DNA from: an uncultured Lachnospiraceae bacterium
Lineage (GTDB): Bacteria; Bacillota; Clostridia; Lachnospirales; Lachnospiraceae
Direction of reading: 5' to 3'
NCBI GenBank assembly: GCA_910576535.1
Contig: CAJTKK010000001.1
Location: 310,001 to 374,000, forward strand
Length of the DNA: 64,000 nt
Below are positions 52,557-61,856 of this stretch, piece after piece (position 1 is the first letter of the stretch; every line of letters begins with the position of its first letter). A program made the position numbers and the translations under genes. The notes beneath the pieces are model-generated. The model ran no database searches. It was not told the DNA's origin and saw nothing but the letters and a program-made list of their open reading frames with translations.

Positions 52557-54212
52557 TTAACGCTCTTTATATAAAATCATTGCCTCATATGGCCTAAGCG
52601 TTGCTTCCTCCCCAACTTCCATTTTCCTGTCCTTATAGTTTCCCAGCAGGCAGCGGTATCCCCAAAGCCCCACCGGACATTTCCAATTCCTTTCTTTTTC
52701 ATAGAAATTGCAGACGACGACTAACTTCTGTCCTTCATATTCTCTCATATAAGCCAACACGGAAGGATTTCTCTCATCTAAAGCCTGAAAACTTCCATAC
52801 GCAATAATATCATATTCTTTCCTCAGACTTACTAACTTCTGATAATAGCGGAAAATAGAATCTTCATCCCCCATCTGCTGTGCCGCGTTAATATCCTTGT
52901 AATTCCCATTCACTTCTATCCACGGGCCGCCATCTGTAAAGCCTCCATTTTTATCCGCATTCCACTGCATAGGAGTACGCCCGTTATCTCTGGAATGCAC
53001 TTGCAGAATACGGTACGCGTCCTCTTGTGTCAGCCCTTTTTCCTGCAGAATCCTGAAATGATTCAGGCTCTCCACATCCCGGTACTGGGAAATGTCATGG
53101 AAGCCCGCATTGGTCATACCGATTTCTTCCCCCTGATAAATATAAGGAGTCCCCCGCATACCATGGATGACTGTAGCCAGCATCTTTGCCGATTCCTTCC
53201 AATACTTCCCTTCCCTTCCAAACCGGGAAACTACCCTCGGCTGGTCATGGTTACACCAGAAAACCGCATTCCATGCATTATGCTTTTCCATTCCGGCCTG
53301 CCAGTCAAACAGAATTTTTTTCAGCTTCATGAAATCAGCCGGAACCAGTACCCATTTTTCATTTCCCATAAAATCCACTTTCAAATGATGAAAGCTGAAC
53401 ACCATGGATAATTCCCCGCTGTCTTCCCCCGCATACTGAAAGCAATTCTCCAAAGACGTGCTGGACATCTCGCCCACCGTCACAATCTCTGCATCTTTTC
53501 CAAAGCTTTGGGCATTTAATTCCTTTAAATACCGATGGATATTCGGCCCATCCGTGTAAAATTTCCTCCCATCCCCTTCCTCGTCATCCGCAAACTCCCC
53601 TTTGCTGACCAGATTCACCACATCAAACCGGAATCCTTTTACCCCCTTTTCCATCCAAAACCGGATAACCTTCTGCAGCTCCAGCCTGACTTCTTCATTA
53701 TCCCAATTTAAGTCCGGCTGGGAGACATCAAATAAATGCAGGTAATATTCATCCATCCCCGGCACATATTCCCATGCGCTCCCGCCAAATTTGCTCTCCC
53801 AATTGGTCGGCGCTTTTCCCTGTTCTTTCCCCTTTTTAAAAATATAGTATTTTTTGTATTTTTCATCCCCGGCCAAAGCTTTACGGAACCACTCATGACG
53901 GCTGGAAGTATGGTTGAATACCATATCCAGCATCAGGCGGATCCCTCTTTGATCCGCTTCATGGACAAGTCTCTCAAAGTCTTCCATTGTGCCGTAACGG
54001 GGATCAATATGATAATAATCTTCCACATCATATCCATTGTCATTTTGCGGGGATACAAAAAACGGAGTCATCCAGATATAATCCACGCCCAATTCCTTTA
54101 TATAATCCAGCTTTCCTATCACCCCCTGCAAATCCCCCAGGCCATCATGATTGCTGTCACAAAATGATTTGGGGTATATCTGATATACCACACTTTTTTT
54201 AAAATCCGTCAT
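52557..54212 (-). CDS. treC: Trehalose-6-phosphate hydrolase (GH13)
   Basis: This 551-residue GH13 enzyme hydrolyses trehalose 6-phosphate to glucose and glucose 6-phosphate. It has the usual four regions: MLDMVFNHTS, GFRFDVVNL (nucleophile Asp), TVGEMSS (acid/base Glu) and FWCNHDQPR. The N-terminus VVYQIYPKSFCDSNHDGLGD is typical of treC and oligo-1,6-glucosidase. The choice of treC rests on its place 29 bases after treP. The ATG at 54212 has a CTGGAGGAATGGAAA site. Confidence 0.93.
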   Translation of the reverse strand: MTDFKKSVVYQIYPKSFCDSNHDGLGDLQGVIGKLDYIKELGVDYIWMTPFFVSPQNDNGYDVEDYYHIDPRYGTMEDFERLVHEADQRGIRLMLDMVFNHTSSRHEWFRKALAGDEKYKKYYIFKKGKEQGKAPTNWESKFGGSAWEYVPGMDEYYLHLFDVSQPDLNWDNEEVRLELQKVIRFWMEKGVKGFRFDVVNLVSKGEFADDEEGDGRKFYTDGPNIHRYLKELNAQSFGKDAEIVTVGEMSSTSLENCFQYAGEDSGELSMVFSFHHLKVDFMGNEKWVLVPADFMKLKKILFDWQAGMEKHNAWNAVFWCNHDQPRVVSRFGREGKYWKESAKMLATVIHGMRGTPYIYQGEEIGMTNAGFHDISQYRDVESLNHFRILQEKGLTQEDAYRILQVHSRDNGRTPMQWNADKNGGFTDGGPWIEVNGNYKDINAAQQMGDEDSIFRYYQKLVSLRKEYDIIAYGSFQALDERNPSVLAYMREYEGQKLVVVCNFYEKERNWKCPVGLWGYRCLLGNYKDRKMEVGEEATLRPYEAMILYKER

Positions 54213-54241
54213 TTTCCATTCCTCCAGATATGAGAATATAT

Positions 54242-56227
54242 TTAATCCCTTGATTCATCCAAAGTAACAACTACCGTTTTTCCGGCCAAAGCATCTATTC
54301 CCGTGCGGAAAGAAAATCCCCTTCCTTCCCCTGGTTCCGTAATTAAGCAGACGGTGGTATCCGGATGCCCTGCCGCTTTGATTTTATCCCTGTCAAACCG
54401 GATCAGCGGACTCCCTGCCGCCACTTCTTCCCCTTCTTTTACCAGATATTCAAACCCGTCCCCTTTCATATCCACGGTATCAATCCCTATGTGCAACAGG
54501 ATTTCCACGCCGTTTTTCAGCTTCATGCCGCAGGCATGTCGGGATTCTTCCATCAATACCGAGATGGCGCCGTCTACTGGTGCATAAAGAATATCATTTT
54601 CCGGCACGATTGCAAGCCCTTCTCCCATAATTCCTTCCGAAAAAACGCCGTCTCCCACTTCTTTGAGCCCAATTACCTTTCCCGTTAAAAAAGCTTTCCA
54701 TTCCTTTGGCCCTTTTTCTGCTTTTGGCAAACCGTCTGTTCCGTTTCTTTTTTCTGTACTTTCCCCATCTCTGTTTCCGGCCGAAGCTTTCCTATTCCAT
54801 GTACTTTCTCCTGCAGTTCCCATTTTTCTTTTCCCGGCCATAAAAGTAAGAAGAAACGGTACACCTACCGCAATTATCATACAAATTGCAAAGCTGGCCA
54901 TATACTTTGGCTGGATGGAAAGGATTCCGGGAAGCCCTCCTACTCCAATTGCATTTGCCGTAGTTCCGGTAGCCACACAAACAACTGCTGCGCAGGCAGA
55001 ACCAATCATACCGCAGACAAAAGGATAAGCAAACTTTAAGTTTACACCGAAGATTGCCGGTTCCGTTACGCCAAGATAGCAGGAAATGCAAGCCGGAACA
55101 TTAACCTCCTGCGCCTCCGCGTCCTTTCTTTGCAGTGCAATCATACCTAGAACCGCAGACCCTTGCGCAATATTTGACAATGCAATCATCGGCCATAACA
55201 TTGTTCCGCCGTAATCCGCTATCAACTGCAGGTCAATGGCATTCGACATATGATGAAGACCTGTGATAACAAGCGGCGCATAGACAAAACCAAAAACCGC
55301 CCCAAAAATAACTTTAAACGAACCTGTAATCCCGGCATATACCACTGCGGAAATGACGGAACCGATTTTCCAGCCAACCGGCCCAAGCACAAAATGCGCT
55401 GCGATGACCGCCAAAAGCAGACTGCAGAACGGCACTACGATCATAGAAACCACTTGAGGCGTGATCTTCCGGAAAAATTTTTCCAGATACACCAGCGTAA
55501 ACGCTGCCAGAATAGCCGGAATTACCTGTGCCTGATAACCGATCATATTCACCTGAAATCCGCCGAAATTCCATACAGGAATATCTTCTGCCGCCGTTCC
55601 CGCTACCGCATAGGCATTCAGCAATTGCCCTGATACCAGCGTAAGCCCAAGAACAATGCCAAGCATCTGCGTAGTACCCATTTTCTTCGTCACCGACCAG
55701 CAGATACCCACCGGAAGCATATGGAACACCGCTTCCCCGATGAGCCAGAGGAAACTGTCAATCCCCGCCCAAAACTGGCTGATATCGCATAATGTTTTTG
55801 TTCCGTTTTCAAATAAGTACAAACTGTCAATACAGTTTCTAAACCCTAAAATCAAACCCCCTGTAATAATTGCCGGAATCAGCGGCGCAAATATTTCCGC
55901 TAACGCCGTTACAATTCTTTGCAGCACGTTCTGGTTCTGCTTTGCAGCCTGCTTTACCGCATCTTTGGACACGCCTTCGATCCCTGCCACAGCAACAAAA
56001 TCATTATAAAAGTCCGCTACCGTATTTCCTATAATTACTTGGAATTGCCCGGACTGGGTGAAGCTCCCTTTTACTGCCTTCATCGCTTCAATCCCCTTTA
56101 CATCCGCTTTTGCCGGATCGTTCAAAACAAAACGCATACGCGTCATGCAATGCGACACCGCTGCAATGTTCCCTTTCCCTCCCACTAAGCCTAGAAGTTC
56201 CTTTGCATCCTCCGCATACTTGCCCAT
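54242..56227 (-). CDS. treP: PTS trehalose EIIBCA permease
   Basis: This 661-residue PTS permease fuses all three domains. EIIB (1-85) has Cys27 in SHCMTRMRF. EIIC (110-470) has about ten helices including GVTEPAIFGVNLKFAYPFV. EIIA (about 515-650) has the active His in EILLHIGIDTVDMKG. A low-complexity linker rich in Gly, Glu and Lys joins EIIC to EIIA. Many TreP proteins lack EIIA, so the built-in EIIA makes this transporter self-sufficient. It is coupled to treC and controlled from the divergent region shared with treR. Confidence 0.93.
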   Translation of the reverse strand: MGKYAEDAKELLGLVGGKGNIAAVSHCMTRMRFVLNDPAKADVKGIEAMKAVKGSFTQSGQFQVIIGNTVADFYNDFVAVAGIEGVSKDAVKQAAKQNQNVLQRIVTALAEIFAPLIPAIITGGLILGFRNCIDSLYLFENGTKTLCDISQFWAGIDSFLWLIGEAVFHMLPVGICWSVTKKMGTTQMLGIVLGLTLVSGQLLNAYAVAGTAAEDIPVWNFGGFQVNMIGYQAQVIPAILAAFTLVYLEKFFRKITPQVVSMIVVPFCSLLLAVIAAHFVLGPVGWKIGSVISAVVYAGITGSFKVIFGAVFGFVYAPLVITGLHHMSNAIDLQLIADYGGTMLWPMIALSNIAQGSAVLGMIALQRKDAEAQEVNVPACISCYLGVTEPAIFGVNLKFAYPFVCGMIGSACAAVVCVATGTTANAIGVGGLPGILSIQPKYMASFAICMIIAVGVPFLLTFMAGKRKMGTAGESTWNRKASAGNRDGESTEKRNGTDGLPKAEKGPKEWKAFLTGKVIGLKEVGDGVFSEGIMGEGLAIVPENDILYAPVDGAISVLMEESRHACGMKLKNGVEILLHIGIDTVDMKGDGFEYLVKEGEEVAAGSPLIRFDRDKIKAAGHPDTTVCLITEPGEGRGFSFRTGIDALAGKTVVVTLDESRD

Positions 56228-56263
56228 AAGTTATCCTCCTCCATATTGAATCAACCGCTTTTT

Positions 56264-56320
56264 AACTTGTTCAAACAAGTTCTATGTTTTATTTATATCA
56301 TACTTGTTTAAACATGTCAA
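56264..56320 (-). promoter_or_regulatory. treP promoter with two TreR-type operators
   Basis: On the minus strand TTGACA (56320-56315) and TATAAA (56297-56292) are 17 bases apart. The palindrome ACTTGTTTAAACATGT (56302-56317) sits between the boxes. A second palindrome, AACTTGTTCAAACAAGTT (56264-56281), lies just downstream of the start point. Both share TTGTTTAAACA-like cores with the site at treR, so TreR bound here would block treP-treC transcription. Confidence 0.8.
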
Positions 56321-56421
56321 TGTTTTTTTACTTTATTTCTTCATCTGTCTTCCCCAACATTTCAATCCCCGGAACAGCCAACCGGAAATCTTTAACGCCC
56401 GGCCTCCCGTTTATTACCCCA

Positions 56422-56473
56422 TTGACAAACTAAGCCCCTGTCATATAATAAAATTATAATGTTTAAACAAGAT
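56422..56473 (+). promoter_or_regulatory. treR promoter and operator
   Basis: TTGACA (56422-56427) and TATAAT (56444-56449) are 16 bases apart. The palindromic TGTTTAAACA (56460-56469) lies right after the -10 box, implying autorepression by TreR. Confidence 0.78.
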
Positions 56474-56490
56474 AGGTGGGAGGTTTTTCT

Positions 56491-57222
56491 ATGCCGAAAG
56501 CAAAATATGATGATATTTATAAAGATTTAAAAGAAAAAATAGAAAATGGGGAATATGAATTCCAGGAACTTCTCCCTTCCGAAAACCAATTGGTTCTTCA
56601 TTACGGCTGCTCCCGTAATACTGTCCGCCGCGCCATCCATTCCCTGGTTATGAACGGCTATGTCCAGACTATGCAGGGCAAAGGAGTACGCAATATCTTT
56701 GAGCAAGCCCAGCAGACTTCATTTACTTTAGGAGGAATTGAATCCTTCAAAGAGTCTGCCCTGCGCAATCATCAGATCCCTGCCACAAAAGTAATCTGTT
56801 TTACCGAATTGACGGCAGACGGAAAAATTGCAAAAAAAACTGGGTTCCCGCAAGGTTCCCAGCTTTATTATCTACAGCGGCTCCATTATCTGGACGGCAA
56901 AGCCTTAATCCTGAACCACAATTATTTTTTAAAAAGTGTAGTTACTTCCCTTACCCCGGAAATTGCAGAAAATTCCATTTACGAATACCTGGAAAACACC
57001 CTGCATATTTCTATCGTCACAAGCAAGAGAATTATGACTGTGGAAAAAATGACCCAGATAGACGAAAAATACCTGGAACTTGGCGATTACAACTGCCTCG
57101 CCGTAGTCTGCAGCCAGACTTATAACAGCGACGGGATTATGTTTGAATACACCCAGTCCCGCCACAGACCCGATTACTTCCGCTTCCAGGATAATGCAAC
57201 CAGGCGTCCGGCTTTTCACTAA
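56491..57222 (+). CDS. treR: GntR-family trehalose operon repressor
   Basis: This 243-residue GntR/HutC-type regulator has an N-terminal winged helix (YDDIYKDLKEKIENGEYEF, LPSENQLVLHYGCSRNTVRRA) and a C-terminal UTRA effector domain ending in FEYTQSRHRPDYFRF. TreR proteins release DNA on binding trehalose 6-phosphate. It diverges from treP across a region with three palindromic operators. The ATG at 56491 follows GGGAGG at a proper distance; a GTG at 56476 is in frame but has no site. Confidence 0.92.
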   Translation: MPKAKYDDIYKDLKEKIENGEYEFQELLPSENQLVLHYGCSRNTVRRAIHSLVMNGYVQTMQGKGVRNIFEQAQQTSFTLGGIESFKESALRNHQIPATKVICFTELTADGKIAKKTGFPQGSQLYYLQRLHYLDGKALILNHNYFLKSVVTSLTPEIAENSIYEYLENTLHISIVTSKRIMTVEKMTQIDEKYLELGDYNCLAVVCSQTYNSDGIMFEYTQSRHRPDYFRFQDNATRRPAFH

Positions 57223-57310
57223 TGCCATGCAGCCGTTTTTCTTATGCGCAGAATATGCATCCCCCGGAGAGTTCTGTATCATAGGGGATTATGGGGCAAT
57301 TTTCTATTAC

Positions 57311-57404
57311 GATCCGGGTGTCAAAATCCCTATTCTAAAATCTGAAATGTTGCTTGGCAGGTTGCACAAAAACATTTGGCCAAAGGGCTTTTGACACCCG
57401 GATC
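57311..57404. repeat. 20-bp inverted repeat with 54-base spacer
   Basis: GATCCGGGTGTCAAAATCCC at 57311-57330 and GGGCTTTTGACACCCGGATC at 57385-57404 match at 19 of 20 positions. They lie between the convergent ends of treR and the oleate hydratase gene. The arms lack the T-run of a classical terminator. It may be a bidirectional terminator or a small insertion-like repeat. Confidence 0.7.
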
Positions 57405-57408
57405 TTAT

Positions 57409-59388
57409 CTAAATCATCCCCTCTTTTAAAACGCCATGGTCGCGCATTAATTTTTCTACCACGGTTCCTTTTATCACGCGCAGAACCGGTTTTTTCAGGG
57501 CATTTAACAAACCGGGAAGTTCGATTTCCAACGGTGATTTGCCATCCATGAGCTTTACGCTGCTTTCCAGGAGTTCACGGATATCGTAAACGCTGCCCCA
57601 TACTTCCGGAACGCCTCTGTCCACATGAAGCAATCCATACACCGCTTCCATAGCTGTCCTTACCGAATATTCTGTAGTAAATACGGTATCCCTGGGCGTC
57701 TCCGCAAATTGCCCCAAAAAGGCGAAGTTCACGCAGCCATCGGGAATGACATCGGGTCTGTCCCCTTTTGCCCTCGGCATGAAGAATGCCGTAATGTAAG
57801 GCATCATTGTAGGAACACACACGGCGCTTTTTTCCGCCAGTTCCGGGATCTCTTCTTCCGGGACGCCCAGATGATACAGCCATTCTTCCGTAATCTCTTT
57901 TCCTGTACATTCCTTCATCGGTTTCTTAACATAATCGCCCGGCACATCCGTAAATAATCCATATACCCAGACGCATACTTTATCTTTGTCCTGCTCTTTG
58001 AACTGCCCTTGCCTGTTAATCGTCCAGCTCATCAGCCAGCTTGAATCCTGACAGCTTACGATCCCTCCAGTTACCACCTTGCCGCTCTTCGGATCGCGTT
58101 TGCATATATTCGTAATATAAGGCAGGATTTTTTCATCCAAGGTAGTCACTGTCGCCGATTCCCAGTTTGTCTTTGCCACATCCGAACAGAATTTTTCCGG
58201 GTGACCAAATGAACTGTCCTGTTTGGCAATATTTTTCCATAAGCTCCAGCAGCCGCTGGTTCTTACTTCCGCATCCCCATTGGGCGCATGATTCTGATCC
58301 CCATATATCGTACCTTCCGTACAGCTTCCATTGGTGACAAACACAAGGTCATTTTCCGTCAGCATAATTCCTTTTTCTACGCCTTTTACCTTGCACTCCA
58401 CCGCTTTCGCAACCTTTTTTCCGTTTTTCATTTCAAAAACCACATTTGTCACTTCTGTGTTAAACTGGAAATCCACTCCTGCATCTTCCAAATATTTCTG
58501 CATAGGAAGTATCAATGATTCATACTGGTTATATTTTGTGAATTTCAGCGCGCTGAAATCAGGCAGCCCTGCAATATGATGGATAAATCTCTGGAAATAA
58601 AGTTTCATTTCCAAAGCGCTGTGCCAATTCTCAAAGGCAAACATCGTTCTCCAATACAGCCAGAATGTAGAATCAAACACTTCATCATCAAAAACATCTT
58701 CGATCGTCTTATCATATAAGTCTTCATCCTTCGTCATGAACAGCTTCATGATTTCCATGCAGCCCTTCTGGCTTAAGTTGAACTTTCCATCCGTATGGGC
58801 ATCCTTCCCCCGGTTTACCGTTGCACGGCATAGGGAATAATTCGGGTCTTCCTTATTTAACCAATAATACTCATCCAATACGGACACCCCCGGCGTTTCC
58901 AGGGAAGGAATACTGCGGAACAGATCCCAAAGACATTCAAAGTGATTTTCCATCTCACGCCCCCCGCGCATGATGTAACCCCTTGAAGCATCATAAATAC
59001 CGTCGCAGGCTCCTCCTGTAATATCCATTGCCTCTAAAATATGAATGTGGGAACCCGGCATTTGCCCATCCCTTACCAAAAAACAGGCCGCCGCCAAAGA
59101 AGCAAGGCCGCTTCCTACTATATATGCATTTTTTTCATCTACGCCTTCCGGTTTCCTGGGTCTTGCAAAAGCTTCATAATTTCCGTTGGTATAATAAATC
59201 CCTTTTTCATTTTTTTCCTGTTTTCCGATCTCTGTGTTCCTATATTCCTGCTTCTGCGCCTGAACGCCTGCTGCTTTTTTCCCTTTCTTCCCATCCCCGT
59301 TCCTGCGTTTCTTTGCAACCGCTGCCGCTGCTCCTGCCCCTGCTGCTATTGCTGCCATACCGATTCCTATATTCTTTTTGTTTGCCAT
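57409..59388 (-). CDS. Oleate hydratase family flavoprotein, membrane-anchored
   Basis: This 659-residue protein of the oleate hydratase (myosin-cross-reactive antigen) family uses FAD to add water to unsaturated fatty acids. It has the FAD motif YIVGSGLASLAAACFL, the family block RGGREMENHFECLWDLF, and FAFENWHSALEMKLY. An extra N-terminus of about 85 residues precedes the usual start: an Ala/Gly-rich hydrophobic helix (IGIGMAAIAAGAGAAAAVA) and a Lys-rich linker. Most relatives lack this anchor, so membrane attachment is inferred. The ATG at 59388 is the start best spaced from AAAGGAG. Confidence 0.92.
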   Translation of the reverse strand: MANKKNIGIGMAAIAAGAGAAAAVAKKRRNGDGKKGKKAAGVQAQKQEYRNTEIGKQEKNEKGIYYTNGNYEAFARPRKPEGVDEKNAYIVGSGLASLAAACFLVRDGQMPGSHIHILEAMDITGGACDGIYDASRGYIMRGGREMENHFECLWDLFRSIPSLETPGVSVLDEYYWLNKEDPNYSLCRATVNRGKDAHTDGKFNLSQKGCMEIMKLFMTKDEDLYDKTIEDVFDDEVFDSTFWLYWRTMFAFENWHSALEMKLYFQRFIHHIAGLPDFSALKFTKYNQYESLILPMQKYLEDAGVDFQFNTEVTNVVFEMKNGKKVAKAVECKVKGVEKGIMLTENDLVFVTNGSCTEGTIYGDQNHAPNGDAEVRTSGCWSLWKNIAKQDSSFGHPEKFCSDVAKTNWESATVTTLDEKILPYITNICKRDPKSGKVVTGGIVSCQDSSWLMSWTINRQGQFKEQDKDKVCVWVYGLFTDVPGDYVKKPMKECTGKEITEEWLYHLGVPEEEIPELAEKSAVCVPTMMPYITAFFMPRAKGDRPDVIPDGCVNFAFLGQFAETPRDTVFTTEYSVRTAMEAVYGLLHVDRGVPEVWGSVYDIRELLESSVKLMDGKSPLEIELPGLLNALKKPVLRVIKGTVVEKLMRDHGVLKEGMI

Positions 59389-59546
59389 ATCCATATCTCC
59401 TTTCCTGCAAACGGGCTGTTACCCATAAATTTTCCAAATACCCTGACAATCATATTTCACGGAAATCCCTTCTGTATTGTGCCATGCCATTGGATTTCTT
59501 TGTCATGCACCCATCTTATCTCTTTCCCATATATTCCGCCACTTAC

Positions 59547-59589
59547 AAAAGAAGCAGAATGATTAAAAACTTATCATTCTGCTTCTTTT
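59547..59589. terminator. Terminator between tetR and the oleate hydratase gene
   Basis: AAAAGAAGCAGAATGAT and its perfect complement form a 17-bp stem around a nine-base loop, 22 bases after the tetR stop. The T-rich right arm supports termination, possibly on both strands. Confidence 0.85.
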
Positions 59590-59610
59590 GATAAAAATAT
59601 ACTTCTTTTC

Positions 59611-60177
59611 TTAATTTTTCTTTCTTTGTTCAAAATTATGAATGGAATGAGCAATATTCCCGCGCAGGGCAATGCTCATTTTTTCCACAATTTGTTTGTA
59701 ATCATCCTTCATCCCGTGGCCAATCCAGTCCAGCATAATCCCGACAAAACCGTATTTATAAAACTCTGCAATAAATATCTTGTCCTCCCCGGCCAAATCG
59801 CTTCCCTGGCATTTTTCCTCCACTACCCCGGCAATCAGGCTATATGTAAGCTTATATAAATAACTCTCAATCCTCTCCCGGCTGACGCAGCGGTATACAT
59901 TCAGAATAAACGGTTTATTCTCAATCACAGCCTCAAAAATCTGCCCGATCCCCTCCTGCCATGTATCGTATGTTTTCTTTCCCTGCAATGCCCGCTTCCC
60001 GTCTTCCACGCACACCCATTCCACCAGGTCATAAATGTCCTTAAAATGATAGTAAAAAGTCATACGGCTGATACCGCAGTCTTCCGTCAGATCATTAATT
60101 GTTATTTTATCCATCTGCTTATGCAGCAGCAGTTTCTTAAGCGATGCCTCCAAAGCAAGCTTTGTCCTATTCTCCAT
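59611..60177 (-). CDS. TetR/AcrR family regulator
   Basis: This 188-residue protein has an N-terminal helix-turn-helix (KITINDLTEDCGISRMTFYYHFKDIYDLV, in part INDLTEDCGISRMTFYYHF). Its C-terminal ligand domain resembles that of DhaS-like TetR proteins (GIMLDWIGHGMKDDYKQIVE). It starts 12 bases after the glutamine synthetase gene, so both may be co-transcribed. It is also directly upstream of the oleate hydratase gene, a common pairing for fatty-acid-responsive regulators, though a terminator lies between. The ligand is unknown. Confidence 0.88.
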   Translation of the reverse strand: MENRTKLALEASLKKLLLHKQMDKITINDLTEDCGISRMTFYYHFKDIYDLVEWVCVEDGKRALQGKKTYDTWQEGIGQIFEAVIENKPFILNVYRCVSRERIESYLYKLTYSLIAGVVEEKCQGSDLAGEDKIFIAEFYKYGFVGIMLDWIGHGMKDDYKQIVEKMSIALRGNIAHSIHNFEQRKKN

Positions 60178-60189
60178 ATTTTTCTGCCT

Positions 60190-61620
60190 TTATAGGTCAT
60201 AATACATTTTAAACTCAGCAGGATTCGGGATCTGTTCTAATTTTTTCAGTTCCGCCCTCTTACGCGCTACCCAGACATCAATCAGCCGCTGCGGGAATAC
60301 TCCCCCTTTTGTCAGATATTCATGATCCGCTTCCAGGGCATCCAGAGCCTCGCCCAATGACTTTGGCAGGCCTTTGATTTTTTTCTGTTCTTCTTCAGAC
60401 AGCGTATATAAATTAAAATCATAAGGTCCCCAGCCATTTTCTGCCGGGTCAATCTGATTCTCAATGCCATCCAGCCCCGCCATTAAAATTGCCGCATATG
60501 CATAATACGGGTTTGCCGTTGCATCCGGGTTGCGCAGCTCAAACCGTTTTGTCTCCGGCGATTTTGCATAAGCCGGAATACGGATAACGGCACTCCGGTT
60601 AGAAGTTGCATAGCCAATCGTTACCGGCGCTTCATATCCAGGGACAAGCCGTTTGAATGAATTGGTAGACGGATTAGTAAATGCACACAAAGATGCGATA
60701 TGCTTTAGCAGGCCGCCCATAAAGTAATGTGCGGTCCGGCTTAATCCTGAATAACCGTTCTCATCATAAAACAAAGGTTTCCCGTCCTTAAGCAGCAGCA
60801 TATGAACATGCATACCGCTTCCCGCCTCCTGATAAATCGGTTTTGGAAGGAATGTCGCCGTCTTGCCTTCCTGCGCCGCCATATTTTTAATAATATATTT
60901 AATAATCATAGTATTATCCGCCATGGCAGGCATATCCGCCAGCTCCACTTCTATTTCCATCTGCCCCGGCCCGCCTACTTCATGATGGTGATATTTTACT
61001 TTAATTCCCCAGTCCTCCATCATCATGCACATCCTGCTGCGCAGATCGTAGCCGACATCCTGCGGGGCAGCCACATGGTAACCGCCTTTATAAGGCACTT
61101 CATATCCATTATTCCCTGCATTATCCAGGCTGCAGTTCCAATCCGCCTGTTTCGTATCAATCCGGTATCCGCACTGCTGCGGGGTTACTTCATAGCGCGC
61201 GCTGTCAAATAAATAAAATTCAAATTCCGGCCCAATGACCATCCGGTCCGCAATACCGCTTTCTTTCATATATTCCGCTGCCCGCAGGCTGACATTTTTG
61301 GGATACTGGTCAAAAGGTTTGTTTTCCCCTTTCCCTATCGTGCATACATTGCCGCACATTGTCAGCGTAGGGACTGCTGCAAACGGATCTATATAAGCAG
61401 TCTCCGGATCCGGCAAAAATACCATATCGCTTTTTTCAATGGGGGCATACCCGTAGTTGGAACCGTCAAAACCGATGCCATAAGTAAAAGTAGCCTCCCC
61501 GAACCGCTCTACCGGAATCGTTATATGCCGCCAGCGTCCGTCAATATCTGTCATCTTAAAGTCGATCATACGGATTTGTTTTTCTTCACATAATTTTCTG
61601 ATTTTTTCAATTTTGTCCAT
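60190..61620 (-). CDS. glnA: Glutamine synthetase, type I
   Basis: This protein of about 476 residues has the beta-grasp N-terminus (RMIDFKMTDIDGRWRHITIP, GIGFDGSNYG), metal and substrate motifs VIGPEFEFYLFD, GGPGQMEIEV, the GSGMHVHMLL segment, the ATP site KRLVPGYEAPV and RNPDATANPYYAYAAIL. It makes glutamine from glutamate and ammonia with ATP. The start at 61620 gives the usual N-terminus; 61647 adds nine residues and also has a fair site. It is followed closely by a TetR regulator. Confidence 0.94.
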   Translation of the reverse strand: MDKIEKIRKLCEEKQIRMIDFKMTDIDGRWRHITIPVERFGEATFTYGIGFDGSNYGYAPIEKSDMVFLPDPETAYIDPFAAVPTLTMCGNVCTIGKGENKPFDQYPKNVSLRAAEYMKESGIADRMVIGPEFEFYLFDSARYEVTPQQCGYRIDTKQADWNCSLDNAGNNGYEVPYKGGYHVAAPQDVGYDLRSRMCMMMEDWGIKVKYHHHEVGGPGQMEIEVELADMPAMADNTMIIKYIIKNMAAQEGKTATFLPKPIYQEAGSGMHVHMLLLKDGKPLFYDENGYSGLSRTAHYFMGGLLKHIASLCAFTNPSTNSFKRLVPGYEAPVTIGYATSNRSAVIRIPAYAKSPETKRFELRNPDATANPYYAYAAILMAGLDGIENQIDPAENGWGPYDFNLYTLSEEEQKKIKGLPKSLGEALDALEADHEYLTKGGVFPQRLIDVWVARKRAELKKLEQIPNPAEFKMYYDL

Positions 61621-61721
61621 AACCCCATTCCTCTCTTTCCGCATCATTTCCTTTGCTTCCCTTCTCCTCCCAGCAAAGCTTATGCTGCCATACAGTTGTC
61701 ATTGCATATTTGCGTTTTCTT

Positions 61722-61730
61722 ATTATACCA
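61722..61730 (-). promoter_or_regulatory. Extended -10 element upstream of glutamine synthetase
   Basis: Read on the minus strand the sequence is TGGTATAAT, an extended -10 (TGnTATAAT), about 100 bases before the start codon. No good -35 box is seen, as is common for extended -10 promoters. Confidence 0.5.
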
Positions 61731-61856
61731 CACCCCGTTCCATTTCTGCGATAGCAAAGTGCAAAAAATGTAACTGATCCCCCTTCCTTTTCATATCTAT
61801 ACAATAAACAGACAAATGTCTTTTTCAATATGGAAAGCAAGGAGAATCTGATACTT

